From JADJVL01 sp046331545 (GTDB lineage: Bacteria; Acidobacteriota; Holophagae; Holophagales; Holophagaceae): DNA of 64,000 nt. A model generated the notes under the pieces. The model made no database searches, had not been told where the DNA came from, and worked only from the letters and a program-made list of their open reading frames with translations. Positions 8,910 to 17,712 of this stretch are shown piece after piece (position 1 is the first letter of the stretch; each line of letters begins with the position of its first letter). A program made the position numbers and the translations under genes. The stretch is from the NCBI GenBank assembly GCA_046331545.1, contig JAXLQR010000002.1:2542001-2606000 (forward strand). The letters run 5' to 3'.

Positions 8910-9293
8910 ATGACCCCGAACGACCGCGCCTTCGCCGTGCCCCCCGTGAACGCCCACCCCTGCGCCCTGCACCCCACGGACCTGCTGGTCCGCATGGCCC
9001 TGGCCGCCGACGCGGCGGGCACGGGGCCGCACTGGCCGCGGCTGCAGGCCTACGTGCGGGTGGAGCTGCGGCGCCTGGCGGAGTTCCTCGTGCTGCTGGA
9101 GAAGCGCCGCTTCGAGGAGGACATGGGCGAGGACGAGGCGAAGCTCTGGGCCTACATCGCCGTCCACCACGCCGAGACGGCCCTGGCCCAGCTGGAGCTG
9201 TACGGGCTGCAGGGCATTCCGCAGGTGGTGGGCGCCGCCGTGGCCGCCGTGCGGGACGTGGTGAACGGGGCGGTGGGGTTCGAGGTGGTGTGA
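8910..9293 (+). CDS. small helical protein of unknown function
   Basis: A 127-residue, mostly helical and acidic protein with no motif I recognise (for example RLAEFLVLLEKRRFEEDMG). It has no signal peptide or membrane segment. The start at 8910 is a choice among several, with no strong ribosome-binding site. It converges on the next gene with only 4 bp between the stops. Confidence 0.5.
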   Translation: MTPNDRAFAVPPVNAHPCALHPTDLLVRMALAADAAGTGPHWPRLQAYVRVELRRLAEFLVLLEKRRFEEDMGEDEAKLWAYIAVHHAETALAQLELYGLQGIPQVVGAAVAAVRDVVNGAVGFEVV

Positions 9294-9297
9294 GGGC

Positions 9298-10161
9298 TCA
9301 GCCCAGCCGCAGCCCCGATTCCAGCGCCCGGCTGCGCTCGTCGTGGAGCTTCACGATCTTGGCCAGGTCGGGATGGACGGAGGTGTTGCCGAGGTGGGCG
9401 AGGAAGGCGCAGGCGGCGCGGCCTTCGCAGCGGTCGCGGTAGTCCTTGAGCCAGGCTTCGAAGGCGCGCTCGGCGTCGAGGCTGGTCCGGGGGAAGGGCG
9501 GGGGCGCGGTCTTCAGGCCGACGCGGAAGGGCTTGGGGTCGAGGCGGGCGCGGAAGCTCTCCTGGACGCCGCAGAGCTGGATGAAGAGGGGGTCGCAGTG
9601 CAGGTCCTGCAGGACGCGGCGGGTCTCGGGGGCGCAGGGATCCTGGGGGGCGTGGGTGGCAAGGAGCCGCAGGCCGGCGGGGGTGCGGTAGACGCGGAAG
9701 CCCCAGCCGGGGTGGGCGGCGAGCCAAGTGGCGACCTTCACGAGGGCCGCCGCTTCGGGGGTGTCGGGGCTGAGCTTGAACATCGCCTTGATGCGGTCGA
9801 TCAGCCCGAGGGGCCCGAGGTCGAGGTCCACAAACATGGCGCGCTCGGTGTTGAGGACGCGGGCGCCGACGGCGTTGCGGGTGATGGCGGCGGCAAGGGC
9901 GCCCGTGGCATCCGGGAACTCCTCCAGCAGCTCCTCCCGCAGGGCCTTGTCGGGGTAGCCGTAGTCCCGGGCCGGCCCGGAGTCGGGCACGAAGCCGCCC
10001 TGCTCGGTGATGCGCTTCGCGAGGGCCTGGGCGGCCGCCTTGGCGAGGCGGGCGGCCGCCTCGGGGCTCTCCATGGACCCGCGCCAGCAGCCGACGGTGA
10101 TGGGTTCGCCCTGGAGGTCGGCGGGGGCGGTCTGGCGGGACCAGTACTTGGCGAGCTTCAC
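9298..10161 (-). CDS. conserved protein of unknown function
   Basis: A 287-residue cytoplasmic protein. Notable parts are MFVDLDLGPLGLIDRIKAMF in the middle and WGFRVYRTPAGLRLLATH about 45 residues later. The spacing of an acidic DxD strand and an R-x-Y-x-T-x-x-G strand faintly recalls archaeo-eukaryotic primase-like palms, but this is only a resemblance. The gene overlaps the upstream gene by four bases (ATGA), so the two are translationally coupled. Confidence 0.5.
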   Translation of the reverse strand: MKLAKYWSRQTAPADLQGEPITVGCWRGSMESPEAAARLAKAAAQALAKRITEQGGFVPDSGPARDYGYPDKALREELLEEFPDATGALAAAITRNAVGARVLNTERAMFVDLDLGPLGLIDRIKAMFKLSPDTPEAAALVKVATWLAAHPGWGFRVYRTPAGLRLLATHAPQDPCAPETRRVLQDLHCDPLFIQLCGVQESFRARLDPKPFRVGLKTAPPPFPRTSLDAERAFEAWLKDYRDRCEGRAACAFLAHLGNTSVHPDLAKIVKLHDERSRALESGLRLG

Positions 10162-10496
10162 CGCCGGCCGCCGAAGGGAATGATGTTTGACGGCGGTTCA
10201 TCGGGTTCGTCGTTGGTGGGCGCAGCGGGCGCCTCGGGCGCGGCGGCGTCCTCCGCCTCCGGCACCGCCTCCAGGTCCTCCACCCGGTAGCTGTTCTCCG
10301 CCCCGTTGTCCCAGTGAACGTAGTAAGGCCGCGGCGCCGCCCCCGGCTTGTGCGGCCGCTCCCCCGCGAAGATCAGCGTCCCCGGCTGGCCGCCGCCCTG
10401 GGCCGCCGGGACCCAGTGGGGCCACTGGCCACCGTAGAAGATGACCGCTTCGCGGGTGAGGCGGACGCGGGTGTTGGGGGTGAGGGGGTAGGGCAT
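10158..10496 (-). CDS. small protein of unknown function with disordered tail
   Basis: A 112-residue protein. The first 70 residues look like a compact beta domain (RVRLTREAVIFYGGQWPHWV, RPYYVHWDNGAENSYRVEDL), possibly an SH3- or Tudor-like barrel. The tail (about 78-112) is Ala/Pro/Glu-rich and probably disordered, ending in NIIPFGGRR. It starts an operon with the gene at 9298. The AT-rich restriction-modification island begins just upstream of it. Confidence 0.5.
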   Translation of the reverse strand: MPYPLTPNTRVRLTREAVIFYGGQWPHWVPAAQGGGQPGTLIFAGERPHKPGAAPRPYYVHWDNGAENSYRVEDLEAVPEAEDAAAPEAPAAPTNDEPDEPPSNIIPFGGRR

Positions 10497-10647
10497 GGTT
10501 CACTAATCGAGTGAGGAGCAGAAATGTTGTCGAGTTCAAGGATCCCGATGTTGAGTCAGAGCATGACCCTTACCACGATCTAAGTTCACTATGTACAAGT
10601 GCCCCTCGACTTTGGGCTAGATAGTGAATTCCATTGAAGAAGAGGGC

Positions 10648-10675
10648 TTTGCAGCGTAGTAATGGGTGGCATAAT
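10648..10675 (+). promoter_or_regulatory. candidate promoter of the DNA methyltransferase gene
   Basis: TTTGCA (10648-10653) and CATAAT (10670-10675) are separated by 16 bp and resemble sigma-70 elements. The AAAGG ribosome-binding site sits just before the ATG at 10738. The stretch 10497-10737 holds no convincing gene. No C-box-like palindrome is visible here, so the methyltransferase is probably not controlled by the controller protein. Confidence 0.4.
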
Positions 10676-10737
10676 TTCCTCCCAGGATTCGACCCGGCCC
10701 ACCCCATGAACAGTCGTACGTAGAATGGAAAGGTAGA

Positions 10738-11862
10738 ATGTCTTACATCCAGGACTATAAATTAAGCCGAAATCATTCGTTCGAAGCAATTCGGGAGTCT
10801 TTAGGAAGTTTCCTGCGTCATTCATCTATTGATGCACTGTTGGCGGGTGGAGACTCATTAGAATTGCTGAAAAAAATTCCAGACAATTCTATTTCTCTCA
10901 TTCTAACAGACCCGCCGTATCATGTTACCAAAAAAGCTAATATTACTGGAGATACTGCATTTGAAAAGGACGAGCATTACATTGAATGGATGAAAAAAAT
11001 CATCAAAGAATGGAGAAGAATTATCAGGCCTAATGGCTCTATATATTGTTTTTGTGATCCTTCGATGAGTGCGAAACTTGAAATTGTGTTTGAAGAAGAA
11101 TTTAATATTTTGGCACATGTTGTATGGACAAAGCCAAACGAGCCTGGGTTTGATGGCTGGAAACAAAAGATGAAGAAAGAGGCGCTGCGTCAGTGGTACG
11201 CGCACACTGAGCGTATAATTTTTGCAGAACCAGCTGAAACCGGGAATTTAATGCGTGCTCCATATGGCATTATGTTGAAACAATTTAGAATTCAAGCAGG
11301 TTATTCCACGTATGAGGCTGCAGAAATGACTGGAGCTTATGGAAAAGTTAACCATGGTGGCGCCGTCTCAAACTGGGAAGCTGGAAGAAATGTTCCTAGC
11401 CGAGAGCAGTATCAAAAGTTATCCGAAGCTTATCTTTCTTCTGGGAAACTGGAATCAATGCCTCCATATGAAGATATAATCCGTCCCTTTGAGGTTGATT
11501 CTTCGAAAGAATTCATTGATGTATGGACATTTCCGTCTGTTCGTCCGTATAAGGGAAAGCATCCAGCCGAGAAACCTCTATCCATGCTTGAGCATGCGAT
11601 ACATACGAGTTCCTATGAAGGCGATATTGTGTTGGATTGCTTTGCGGGTTCGGGTAGCACGGCTTTAGCTGCACAAGGCCTTGGTCGCAAATCTATATCA
11701 ATAGAGATTGATCCTAAATGGATTGAAATAATTGCCGCCAGATTGGATGCTAGTAATACGGTCAAGCCAACTGTAAGGCAAACTAAACAGATGAATTCCG
11801 ACAGGATGATGGCCTATAAGGAAAGTGCGGGCCAAGGGATACCATTATTCCAAGAGGATTGA
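10738..11862 (+). CDS. type II DNA methyltransferase (beta-class N6-adenine/N4-cytosine) with embedded helix-turn-helix
   Basis: A 374-residue site-specific methyltransferase that protects host DNA from the nuclease next door. The catalytic motif IV, DPPY, is at residues 58-61. The AdoMet motif I, FAGSGST, comes late at about 302-308. This is the circular permutation of beta-class N6A/N4C enzymes. Between them (about 180-240) is a segment resembling an XRE-type helix-turn-helix: LKQFRIQAGYSTYEAAEMTG, then AVSNWEAGRNVPS. It may help target recognition or autoregulation. Its GC content (about 42 %) is far below the neighbourhood, a sign of horizontal transfer. It converges on the nuclease gene with 18 bp between them. 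Confidence 0.88.
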   Translation: MSYIQDYKLSRNHSFEAIRESLGSFLRHSSIDALLAGGDSLELLKKIPDNSISLILTDPPYHVTKKANITGDTAFEKDEHYIEWMKKIIKEWRRIIRPNGSIYCFCDPSMSAKLEIVFEEEFNILAHVVWTKPNEPGFDGWKQKMKKEALRQWYAHTERIIFAEPAETGNLMRAPYGIMLKQFRIQAGYSTYEAAEMTGAYGKVNHGGAVSNWEAGRNVPSREQYQKLSEAYLSSGKLESMPPYEDIIRPFEVDSSKEFIDVWTFPSVRPYKGKHPAEKPLSMLEHAIHTSSYEGDIVLDCFAGSGSTALAAQGLGRKSISIEIDPKWIEIIAARLDASNTVKPTVRQTKQMNSDRMMAYKESAGQGIPLFQED

Positions 11863-11880
11863 ACTGTATTTAAACTGTTA

Positions 11881-12816
11881 TTAAATGTGATTATCATGTC
11901 TGCTTATTACTTCTCGCATCCATTGAACAGTGTTTGGAACCCCAATATCACGGGCAACTGCATTGCAATGGTGGTGACCCCATGCTAGGTTATATGGCTT
12001 GTGATTATATTCACCAGGCCTTAGTTCTGTTAGATGGAAAAGGTTGATTTCTGTGATTGTAAGATCAACAACTTCTCTGCCTTCCATCTGTTCAACCCGA
12101 CTCATTAGGCCCCGGGCTTCAATTTCTGCTCGACATAGGGGGCAGATTGTTCTGATTTGTCCGTCTGAAAGCCTTTTTATAGCTCCGAGCTCGAAAAAAC
12201 GCCTTTCGTCTGCAAGGTTGAATTCCTCTAAGTAGTCCCACAATGGAGTAGGTATACCGGTGGCGCCATCGGTTCTTACTTCTTCAATGCCTGCTGATTT
12301 CCAGGCAAGCCAGGCGAGTTGAGCGATTGAATGTCTTAAATCATCCGGGCTTGCATATTCGAAAAACCGGATGCCTTGAGGTGCGCCAAGGACTATTTTC
12401 TCTGCTTCCCTAGCGTCTAAAGCTGTTGTGGCTGGTACGCGAGCAATATAATGCCCTTCTCCAGAGCGATCATCACAAACCGCCCAGTGAGGGAAGGGAG
12501 GGAAATCACGCCAATCCCTTCGGTTGTCGTAATATATAAAAGCATTATTGCCGACAACAATGGCTGGGTCAAAATCTGTTCGTACAATACTACTTGACAG
12601 AAAATATTCAGAGGGTCTTATAATGATTCGGTAACCTTCTGAAAATCCATCTGGATGCAAGTTATTTCGAAATCTATAAGGGACTAAGGCTATACCGGTG
12701 CGATTTACTCTATTTTGAAATGGGACTCTATCAAATGGTTGCGCTCCACGGGTTTGCTTGGTCTTATTGATTTTATAAATAATATCATCAGGAAGCCCAA
12801 GTAGAATGTTGCTCAT
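11881..12816 (-). CDS. type II restriction endonuclease, HNH-like, possibly BstXI family
   Basis: A 311-residue protein. Its C-terminal third has a metal-finger/HNH-like signature: CPLC (about 223), then a Thr-rich strand (VVDLTITEINLFHLTEL), then GEYNHKPYNLAWGHHHCN, which looks like the nuclease core. From memory this last pattern resembles the BstXI group (site CCAN6TGG), but I cannot confirm it, so the specificity is a guess. The gene is AT-rich, overlaps the controller gene by four bases (ATGA) and faces the methyltransferase. That is the classic C-R / M layout of controlled type II systems. Confidence 0.75.
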   Translation of the reverse strand: MSNILLGLPDDIIYKINKTKQTRGAQPFDRVPFQNRVNRTGIALVPYRFRNNLHPDGFSEGYRIIIRPSEYFLSSSIVRTDFDPAIVVGNNAFIYYDNRRDWRDFPPFPHWAVCDDRSGEGHYIARVPATTALDAREAEKIVLGAPQGIRFFEYASPDDLRHSIAQLAWLAWKSAGIEEVRTDGATGIPTPLWDYLEEFNLADERRFFELGAIKRLSDGQIRTICPLCRAEIEARGLMSRVEQMEGREVVDLTITEINLFHLTELRPGEYNHKPYNLAWGHHHCNAVARDIGVPNTVQWMREVISRHDNHI

Positions 12817-13046
12817 CGTGAGTTCTTTTTATTAAAATCATCAAAAAAAACTGCGGGGCTTACTGAAAGTGCTTGTGCAATTTTTATTAGGTTCACCACC
12901 CCTATGTTTCTTTCGCCACGCTCAACACCTCCGATGTATGTCCTATGAAGCCCGGCAAGGTCAGCCAGTTCTTCTTGTGAGAGCGCAAGCCGTTCTCTTC
13001 GCAATCGAATGCGAGAGCCTAACTGAGTCAATTGCGCATCCTTCAT
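12813..13046 (-). CDS. restriction-modification controller (C) protein, XRE family
   Basis: A 77-residue XRE-type helix-turn-helix protein (RRERLALSQEELADLAGLHR, TYIGGVERGERNIGVVNLIK), the length and pattern of C proteins of type II restriction-modification systems. C proteins dimerise on C-boxes at their own promoter. They delay nuclease expression until methylation is established, first activating and then repressing. The stop overlaps the nuclease start (ATGA), so the two are coupled. A C-box-like palindrome lies 28 bp upstream of its start. Confidence 0.9.
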   Translation of the reverse strand: MKDAQLTQLGSRIRLRRERLALSQEELADLAGLHRTYIGGVERGERNIGVVNLIKIAQALSVSPAVFFDDFNKKNSR

Positions 13047-13073
13047 GGCCAGAATCGTCGAATGCGGCCAAGG

Positions 13074-13090
13074 ATAGTTCCACAGACTAT
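13074..13090 (-). promoter_or_regulatory. C-box-like operator of the controller protein
   Basis: The palindrome ATAGT-TCCACAG-ACTAT (read on the plus strand), with flanking GG and GA, is close to the published C-box pattern of AGTC/GACT half-sites around a GTG centre. On the minus strand it reads CATAGTCTGTGGAACTAT. A TATCCT at its downstream edge may be the -10 element of the C-R operon. I see only one clear palindrome, where many systems have two. Confidence 0.65.
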
Positions 13091-13171
13091 GAGTAGCACC
13101 ATAGAGGTTTCACTCAGCGATCATCCTGGTGATTCAACCACTGGATGATGCTCGATCCTCTCAAAGGTGGA

Positions 13172-16100
13172 TCAGTACACCCACCCCAATCCGCACCCCG
13201 TCTCCTTCGCGACTTTCTCCGCAAGATCCGCATCGAAACGCAATTTCAATGCCCCAGCCTTCACGCGGGCGCTGAGGCCTTCTTTGCTGCGGTACTCGAA
13301 GGTGACGGGCAGGTCGCCGGGGAACTGCTTGAGGATGGGGAGGAGACCCGGCGGGAGTTCGCCGACGGGGAGTTTGACCAACGCTCCGGTGAAGCCTTTG
13401 CCTTGGACCTGGTGGAGCTCTTCGAGTTCGATGGCGAAGAGTTTCAGCACCGTCCGGTCCTCCTCCTCTTCGTCGTTGCTGGTGATCTGCTCGACCTTCA
13501 GCTCGCCGGTGATCCTCAACAGCGCGTCGGCCTGCACGAGGTGGCGGTAGGTCTCGAAGGGGCGGGCGCGCTGCTTGGTGACGGGGTTGAAGTGGCCCGC
13601 CATGAGCAGCACCTCGATCTTCGACGTCAGGTCCTCGCAGGTGAGGATCGCCCAGGGCTCGCCCTTCATGTTCGTCTTGAAGGTCGCGTTGTTCACCAGC
13701 AGGCCCAGCGTCACCAGGTCCCGGTCCCCCTTCTGGCCCGCCGCCACCGCCTCCTGCAGCGCCGCGATGCTCCCCGCCGTGTGCACCTTCAGCGCGTCCA
13801 CGTACTCGTCCAGCGGATGGCCCGTCACGTAGAGGCCCAGCGTCTCCCGCTCCGCCCCCAGCCGGTCCCGCCTCGACATCGGCTCCACGTCCTCCGGCAG
13901 CTTCCAGGCCTCCGAACAGCTCGCCATCTCCGCGTCGTCGAAGAGGCTCGTCAGCCCCAGGTCCGCGCTGGCCCCTCGCGAGGCATTGTCCAGCGCGCTC
14001 GGCAGCCCCGCCAGCAGCGCCGCCCGGTGGCTCTCCAGGCTGTCGAAGGCCCCCGCCTTGATGAGGCACTCCCAGACCTTCCGGTTCGCCTTGCTCAGGT
14101 CCGTGCTCTTCAGCGCGTGCACCAGATCCTGGAAGCCGCCTTCCTTCGCCCGCGCCGCCAGGATCGCCTCCAGCGCCGCCTCGCCCAGGCCCTTCACCGC
14201 CGCCAGCCCGAAGCGGATCGCGCCCTCCTTCGTGACCGTGAAGTCCAGCTCCGACTCGTTGATGTCCGGGCCCAGGATCCGGATCCCCTTCTCCCGGCAG
14301 TTCTGGATGTACTTCACCACGTCGTCCGTGCGCCCGCTCTTCGTGCTCAGCAGGCCCGCCATGAACTCCAGCGGGTAGTTCGCCTTCAGGTAGGCCGTCT
14401 CGAAGGCCACCATCGCGTAGGCCGCCGAGTGGCTCTTGTTGAAGCCGTAGCCCGCGAAGTACTCGATGAGGTCGAAGAGCTTCGCCACGCCCTCCCGGTC
14501 GAAGCCCCGGGCCACGCCCCGCTCGATGAAGGTGTCCTTTTCTTTTTGCATCTTCGCCAGGTCCTTCTTGCCCATGGCCCGGCGCAGCATGTCCGCCTCG
14601 CCCAGGGAGTAGCCTGCGATCGCCGACGCGATCTGCATGACCTGCTCCTGGTAGAGGATCACCCCATAGGTGGGCGCCAGGATCGGCTCCAGCACCGGAT
14701 AGGCGTAGCTCACGGGCTCCCGGCCGTGGCGGCGGGCCACGTAGGTCTCGCCCATGCCCGCGCCCAAAGGACCGGGCCGGAACAGCGCGTTCAGCGCGAT
14801 CAGGTCGTCGAAGCGGTCCGGCTGCAGGGCCCGCAGCAGCTGCTTCATGCCCCCGGACTCGAACTGGAAGACCCCGTCCGTGTCGCCGCTCGCGAAGAGC
14901 TGGAAGGTCTTCCGGTCGTCGAAGGCGCGGAGCTTCGCCATGTCCACCGGCGCCCCGTGGCGCTTCGCGATGTAGCCCTGGATCTTGTCGATCTGGGTCA
15001 GCGTTTCGAGACCCAGGAAGTCCATCTTCAGCAGGCCCGCCCGCTCCGCCTCCGTCATCGTGTACTGCACCATCACCTTCTTGTCCTTGTCCATGGACAG
15101 GGGCGCGAACTTGGTCAGCTCGTCCGGCGCGATGATGACGCCCGCTGCGTGGACGCCGGTGTTCCGGGCCAGGCCTTCGAGCTTGGCCGCGATGTCCAGC
15201 ACCTCCTTGACCTCGGGCTCCTTCTCGTAGCGCTCCAGCAGCCGGTCCGACTTCTGCAATGCTTCCCCGACCGTGATGGGCTTGCCGGGCTCCTGGGGCA
15301 CCAGCTTCGTCAGCTCGTTGGCCCAGGCGAAGTCCTTCTCGAAGACCCGGGCCACGTCCTTGATGACGGCCTTGGTCTTGAGCTGGTTGATGGTGACGAT
15401 GTTCGACACCCGGTCCCGGCCGTACTTCTCGGTGACGTACTGGATCACCTTGTCGCGGCCGTCCCGGCAGAAGTCGATGTCCACGTCGGGCATCGAGATG
15501 CGCTCGGGGTTCAGGAAGCGCTCGAAGAGCAGGTCGTACTGCATGGGGTCGATGTCGGTGATCTTCAGGGACCACGCGACGATGGAGCCGGCCGCCGAGC
15601 CGCGGCCCGGACCCACGGGGATGCCCATCTCCCGCGCCTTGGCGATGAAGTCCCAGACCAGCAGGAAGTAGCCCGGGAAGCCCATCTTCAGGATGGTGTC
15701 CAGCTCCCAGTCGAGGCGCTCGCGGTACTCCGACTCCGGGTGCTTCAGCAGGCCGTGGCTCCACAGCTCGCGGTTCTCCGCCACCCGCTGCTCGAACCAC
15801 TCCCGGGCCACGTGGACGAAGTAGGACTCCAGCGTGAAGCCGTCAGGCACCGGGAACTGGGGCGTGATGGGCTTGCGGGCCAGGGGGAAGGTCTCCACCT
15901 TCGCCGCGATCTCCAGGGTGCGCTCCAGGTACTCGGGGTTCTCCGGCCACACCGCCTTCATCTCGTCGGGGGTCTTCACGTAGAACTGGTCGGTGCTGAA
16001 GCGCATGCGCCGCTCGGCCTTCTTCAGGGCCTTGGTGCCGATGCAGAGCAGGGTGTCGTGGAGGTCGCTGTCGGCGTGGTTCAGGTAGTGGGCGTCGTTG

Positions 16101-16777
16101 GTGGCCACCAGCGGGATGCCGAGCTTGGCGGAGAGCTCCTTCTGGGCGGGGATGATGCGGGCCTCCGCCTCGAAGCCCTGGTCCTGGATCTCCAGGTAGA
16201 AGTCGTCGCCGAAGATCTCCCGGAACTCGGCGGCCACCCGCTCCGCCTGGTCCGGCCGGCCCTGCAGCAGCCGCGCCTGCACCTCGCCGCCGAGGCAGGC
16301 CGTCAGCGCGATGAGGCCTTCGCTGTGCTCCCGCAGCAGCTCCTTGTCGATGCGGGGCTTGTAGTAGAAGCCTTCCGTGAAGCCCTGGGAGACCATCTTC
16401 GAGAGGTTGGCGAAGCCGATGGCGTTCTTCGCCAGCAGCACGAGGTGGTAGCCCGCGTCCCGGGAGCCTGAAGGGTCCACGCAGTCCTCGAGGCCCTCCT
16501 CCCCGGTCAGCGCGTTCTTCGCCGCCAGCTTGCGGTCGTGCCGCGAGCGCGGGGCCACGTACACCTCGCACCCCAGGATCGGCTTCACCTCGCCGCCACC
16601 CACCTTGGGATCCGAGCACGCGTCGAAGAGCCGCATCATCCCGTACATGTTCCCGTGGTCCGTCACCGCGACGGCGGGCATCCCCGAGGCCCGGCACTTC
16701 TTCACCAGGTCGGGAACCCGCGTCAGTCCGTCGAGCAGCGAGTATTCCGTGTGCGTGTGCAGATGGACGAAGGACAT
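13172..16777 (-). CDS. dnaE: DNA polymerase III subunit alpha
   Basis: The 1201-residue replicative DNA polymerase catalytic subunit (DnaE1 type). The PHP domain starts with HLHTHTEYSLLDG and AVTDHGNMYG. The palm holds the catalytic aspartates in MPDVDIDFCRDGRDK (about residue 430). Fingers and thumb follow, with GRGSAAGS, then the helix-hairpin-helix region, where RFGLAAVKGLGEAAL is typical. A C-terminal OB-fold/tail comes last. Length is normal for the family. The start at 16777 gives the standard N-terminus, and 94 bp separate it from the next gene upstream. The 3' end borders the restriction-modification island. Confidence 0.96.
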   Translation of the reverse strand: MSFVHLHTHTEYSLLDGLTRVPDLVKKCRASGMPAVAVTDHGNMYGMMRLFDACSDPKVGGGEVKPILGCEVYVAPRSRHDRKLAAKNALTGEEGLEDCVDPSGSRDAGYHLVLLAKNAIGFANLSKMVSQGFTEGFYYKPRIDKELLREHSEGLIALTACLGGEVQARLLQGRPDQAERVAAEFREIFGDDFYLEIQDQGFEAEARIIPAQKELSAKLGIPLVATNDAHYLNHADSDLHDTLLCIGTKALKKAERRMRFSTDQFYVKTPDEMKAVWPENPEYLERTLEIAAKVETFPLARKPITPQFPVPDGFTLESYFVHVAREWFEQRVAENRELWSHGLLKHPESEYRERLDWELDTILKMGFPGYFLLVWDFIAKAREMGIPVGPGRGSAAGSIVAWSLKITDIDPMQYDLLFERFLNPERISMPDVDIDFCRDGRDKVIQYVTEKYGRDRVSNIVTINQLKTKAVIKDVARVFEKDFAWANELTKLVPQEPGKPITVGEALQKSDRLLERYEKEPEVKEVLDIAAKLEGLARNTGVHAAGVIIAPDELTKFAPLSMDKDKKVMVQYTMTEAERAGLLKMDFLGLETLTQIDKIQGYIAKRHGAPVDMAKLRAFDDRKTFQLFASGDTDGVFQFESGGMKQLLRALQPDRFDDLIALNALFRPGPLGAGMGETYVARRHGREPVSYAYPVLEPILAPTYGVILYQEQVMQIASAIAGYSLGEADMLRRAMGKKDLAKMQKEKDTFIERGVARGFDREGVAKLFDLIEYFAGYGFNKSHSAAYAMVAFETAYLKANYPLEFMAGLLSTKSGRTDDVVKYIQNCREKGIRILGPDINESELDFTVTKEGAIRFGLAAVKGLGEAALEAILAARAKEGGFQDLVHALKSTDLSKANRKVWECLIKAGAFDSLESHRAALLAGLPSALDNASRGASADLGLTSLFDDAEMASCSEAWKLPEDVEPMSRRDRLGAERETLGLYVTGHPLDEYVDALKVHTAGSIAALQEAVAAGQKGDRDLVTLGLLVNNATFKTNMKGEPWAILTCEDLTSKIEVLLMAGHFNPVTKQRARPFETYRHLVQADALLRITGELKVEQITSNDEEEEDRTVLKLFAIELEELHQVQGKGFTGALVKLPVGELPPGLLPILKQFPGDLPVTFEYRSKEGLSARVKAGALKLRFDADLAEKVAKETGCGLGWVY

Positions 16778-16871
16778 GGGGACATTTTCGCGCCATCGCC
16801 GGGGAGCGCGGTAAGTGCCGTGGGGTGAAGCGGGGTGCAGCGGGGAGTGTGCAGTCCCGCCTTCCTGGACT

Positions 16872-17228
16872 TCAGCGGGCCCGCAGCCGCTCCCTGACCT
16901 GGTCGTCCCCGAGTTCCGCCCCGACCCAGAGGTGGATCGCTACGCCGCTCGCATCGTAGGCGATCTGCCTGAACATCCGTTCCTCGGCTTCGCAGAGGCC
17001 ACCGGGAACATCGAAGCAGGGATGCACCAGCAACCTCACCCTTCGGAACACATTCGCCGACTTGACCCGGCCAAAGGCCTCCACGAAGGTCCGCTCCGCC
17101 GACGAGAGGTTGCCCACGAGGCAGCGCGGGTGCACGTAGGGTTCTGAAGGACGGACCTCCGCGGATTCGCCGGTATCCACGTTCCGGGCCACGATCCGAT
17201 CGGCGTAGATCCTGACGTAGTAGTCCAT
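16872..17228 (-). CDS. protein of unknown function, faint MreB/actin-fold resemblance
   Basis: A 118-residue protein beginning MDYYVRIYADRIVARNV. The order of segments (a short strand pair, YVHPRCLVGNLSSAERTFVE, RRVRLLVHP, then a helix ending in VAIHLWVGAELG) recalls the first half of an MreB/actin-like fold. However, the phosphate loops and the second half are missing, so it cannot be a functional filament protein by itself. Unknown role. It may be co-transcribed with dnaE or with the ankyrin gene upstream. Confidence 0.45.
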   Translation of the reverse strand: MDYYVRIYADRIVARNVDTGESAEVRPSEPYVHPRCLVGNLSSAERTFVEAFGRVKSANVFRRVRLLVHPCFDVPGGLCEAEERMFRQIAYDASGVAIHLWVGAELGDDQVRERLRAR

Positions 17229-17252
17229 CCGTCCTCCCGAGGGAATCTTGCC

Positions 17253-17684
17253 TCAGTCCCCGGCATCCCGTCTTCCAGTCCTTGGCGCCAGCGTCTCCAG
17301 GCGTCTGAGCGTCTTGAGGCGGTTGTGCTCCGCCAGGAATCCCCAATGGTCGGGGCCTTCCTCCTCGTCCCGCGCCGAGAGGTCCACGCAGGCCCGGACG
17401 AACCAGGCCAGCAGCTCCCGATGGCCCAGGAGGGCCACCTCGAACACCGCGGGCCTGCCGAAGGCATTCCGTGCATTCAGGTCGAAGCCCTGGCCGTGGA
17501 GCCACGCCATGGCCTCGCCGTGGTCCTCCACCGCGAGGTGGTGCAGCACCGTCTCGCCGAGGGAATTCCGCGCGTCCCGCAGGGAGGGATGCTCCGCGAG
17601 CAGCCGCTTGGCGGCCGCGAAGTCGCCGGTGCCGGCGAGGTTCCGCAGCTCGTGCCAGGGATCGGGGGCGGGGCGGCGGGCCAT
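17253..17684 (-). CDS. ankyrin-repeat protein
   Basis: A 143-residue protein with about three ankyrin repeats: GDFAAAKRLLAEHPSLRDAR, then NSLGETVLHHLAVEDHGEAM, then NAFGRPAVFEVALLGHRELL. Ankyrin repeats form a scaffold for protein-protein contact. There is no signal peptide, so it is probably cytoplasmic. The 24 bp to the next gene suggest co-transcription. The partner is unknown. Confidence 0.72.
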   Translation of the reverse strand: MARRPAPDPWHELRNLAGTGDFAAAKRLLAEHPSLRDARNSLGETVLHHLAVEDHGEAMAWLHGQGFDLNARNAFGRPAVFEVALLGHRELLAWFVRACVDLSARDEEEGPDHWGFLAEHNRLKTLRRLETLAPRTGRRDAGD

Positions 17685-17712
17685 GGCGCTTCGGTCGTGA
17701 TGATCCGGCCCC

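Noticed and set aside
10589..10825. Short minus-strand open frame before the methyltransferase
   Set aside because: It overlaps the start of the methyltransferase gene, has no ribosome-binding site and no recognisable pattern.
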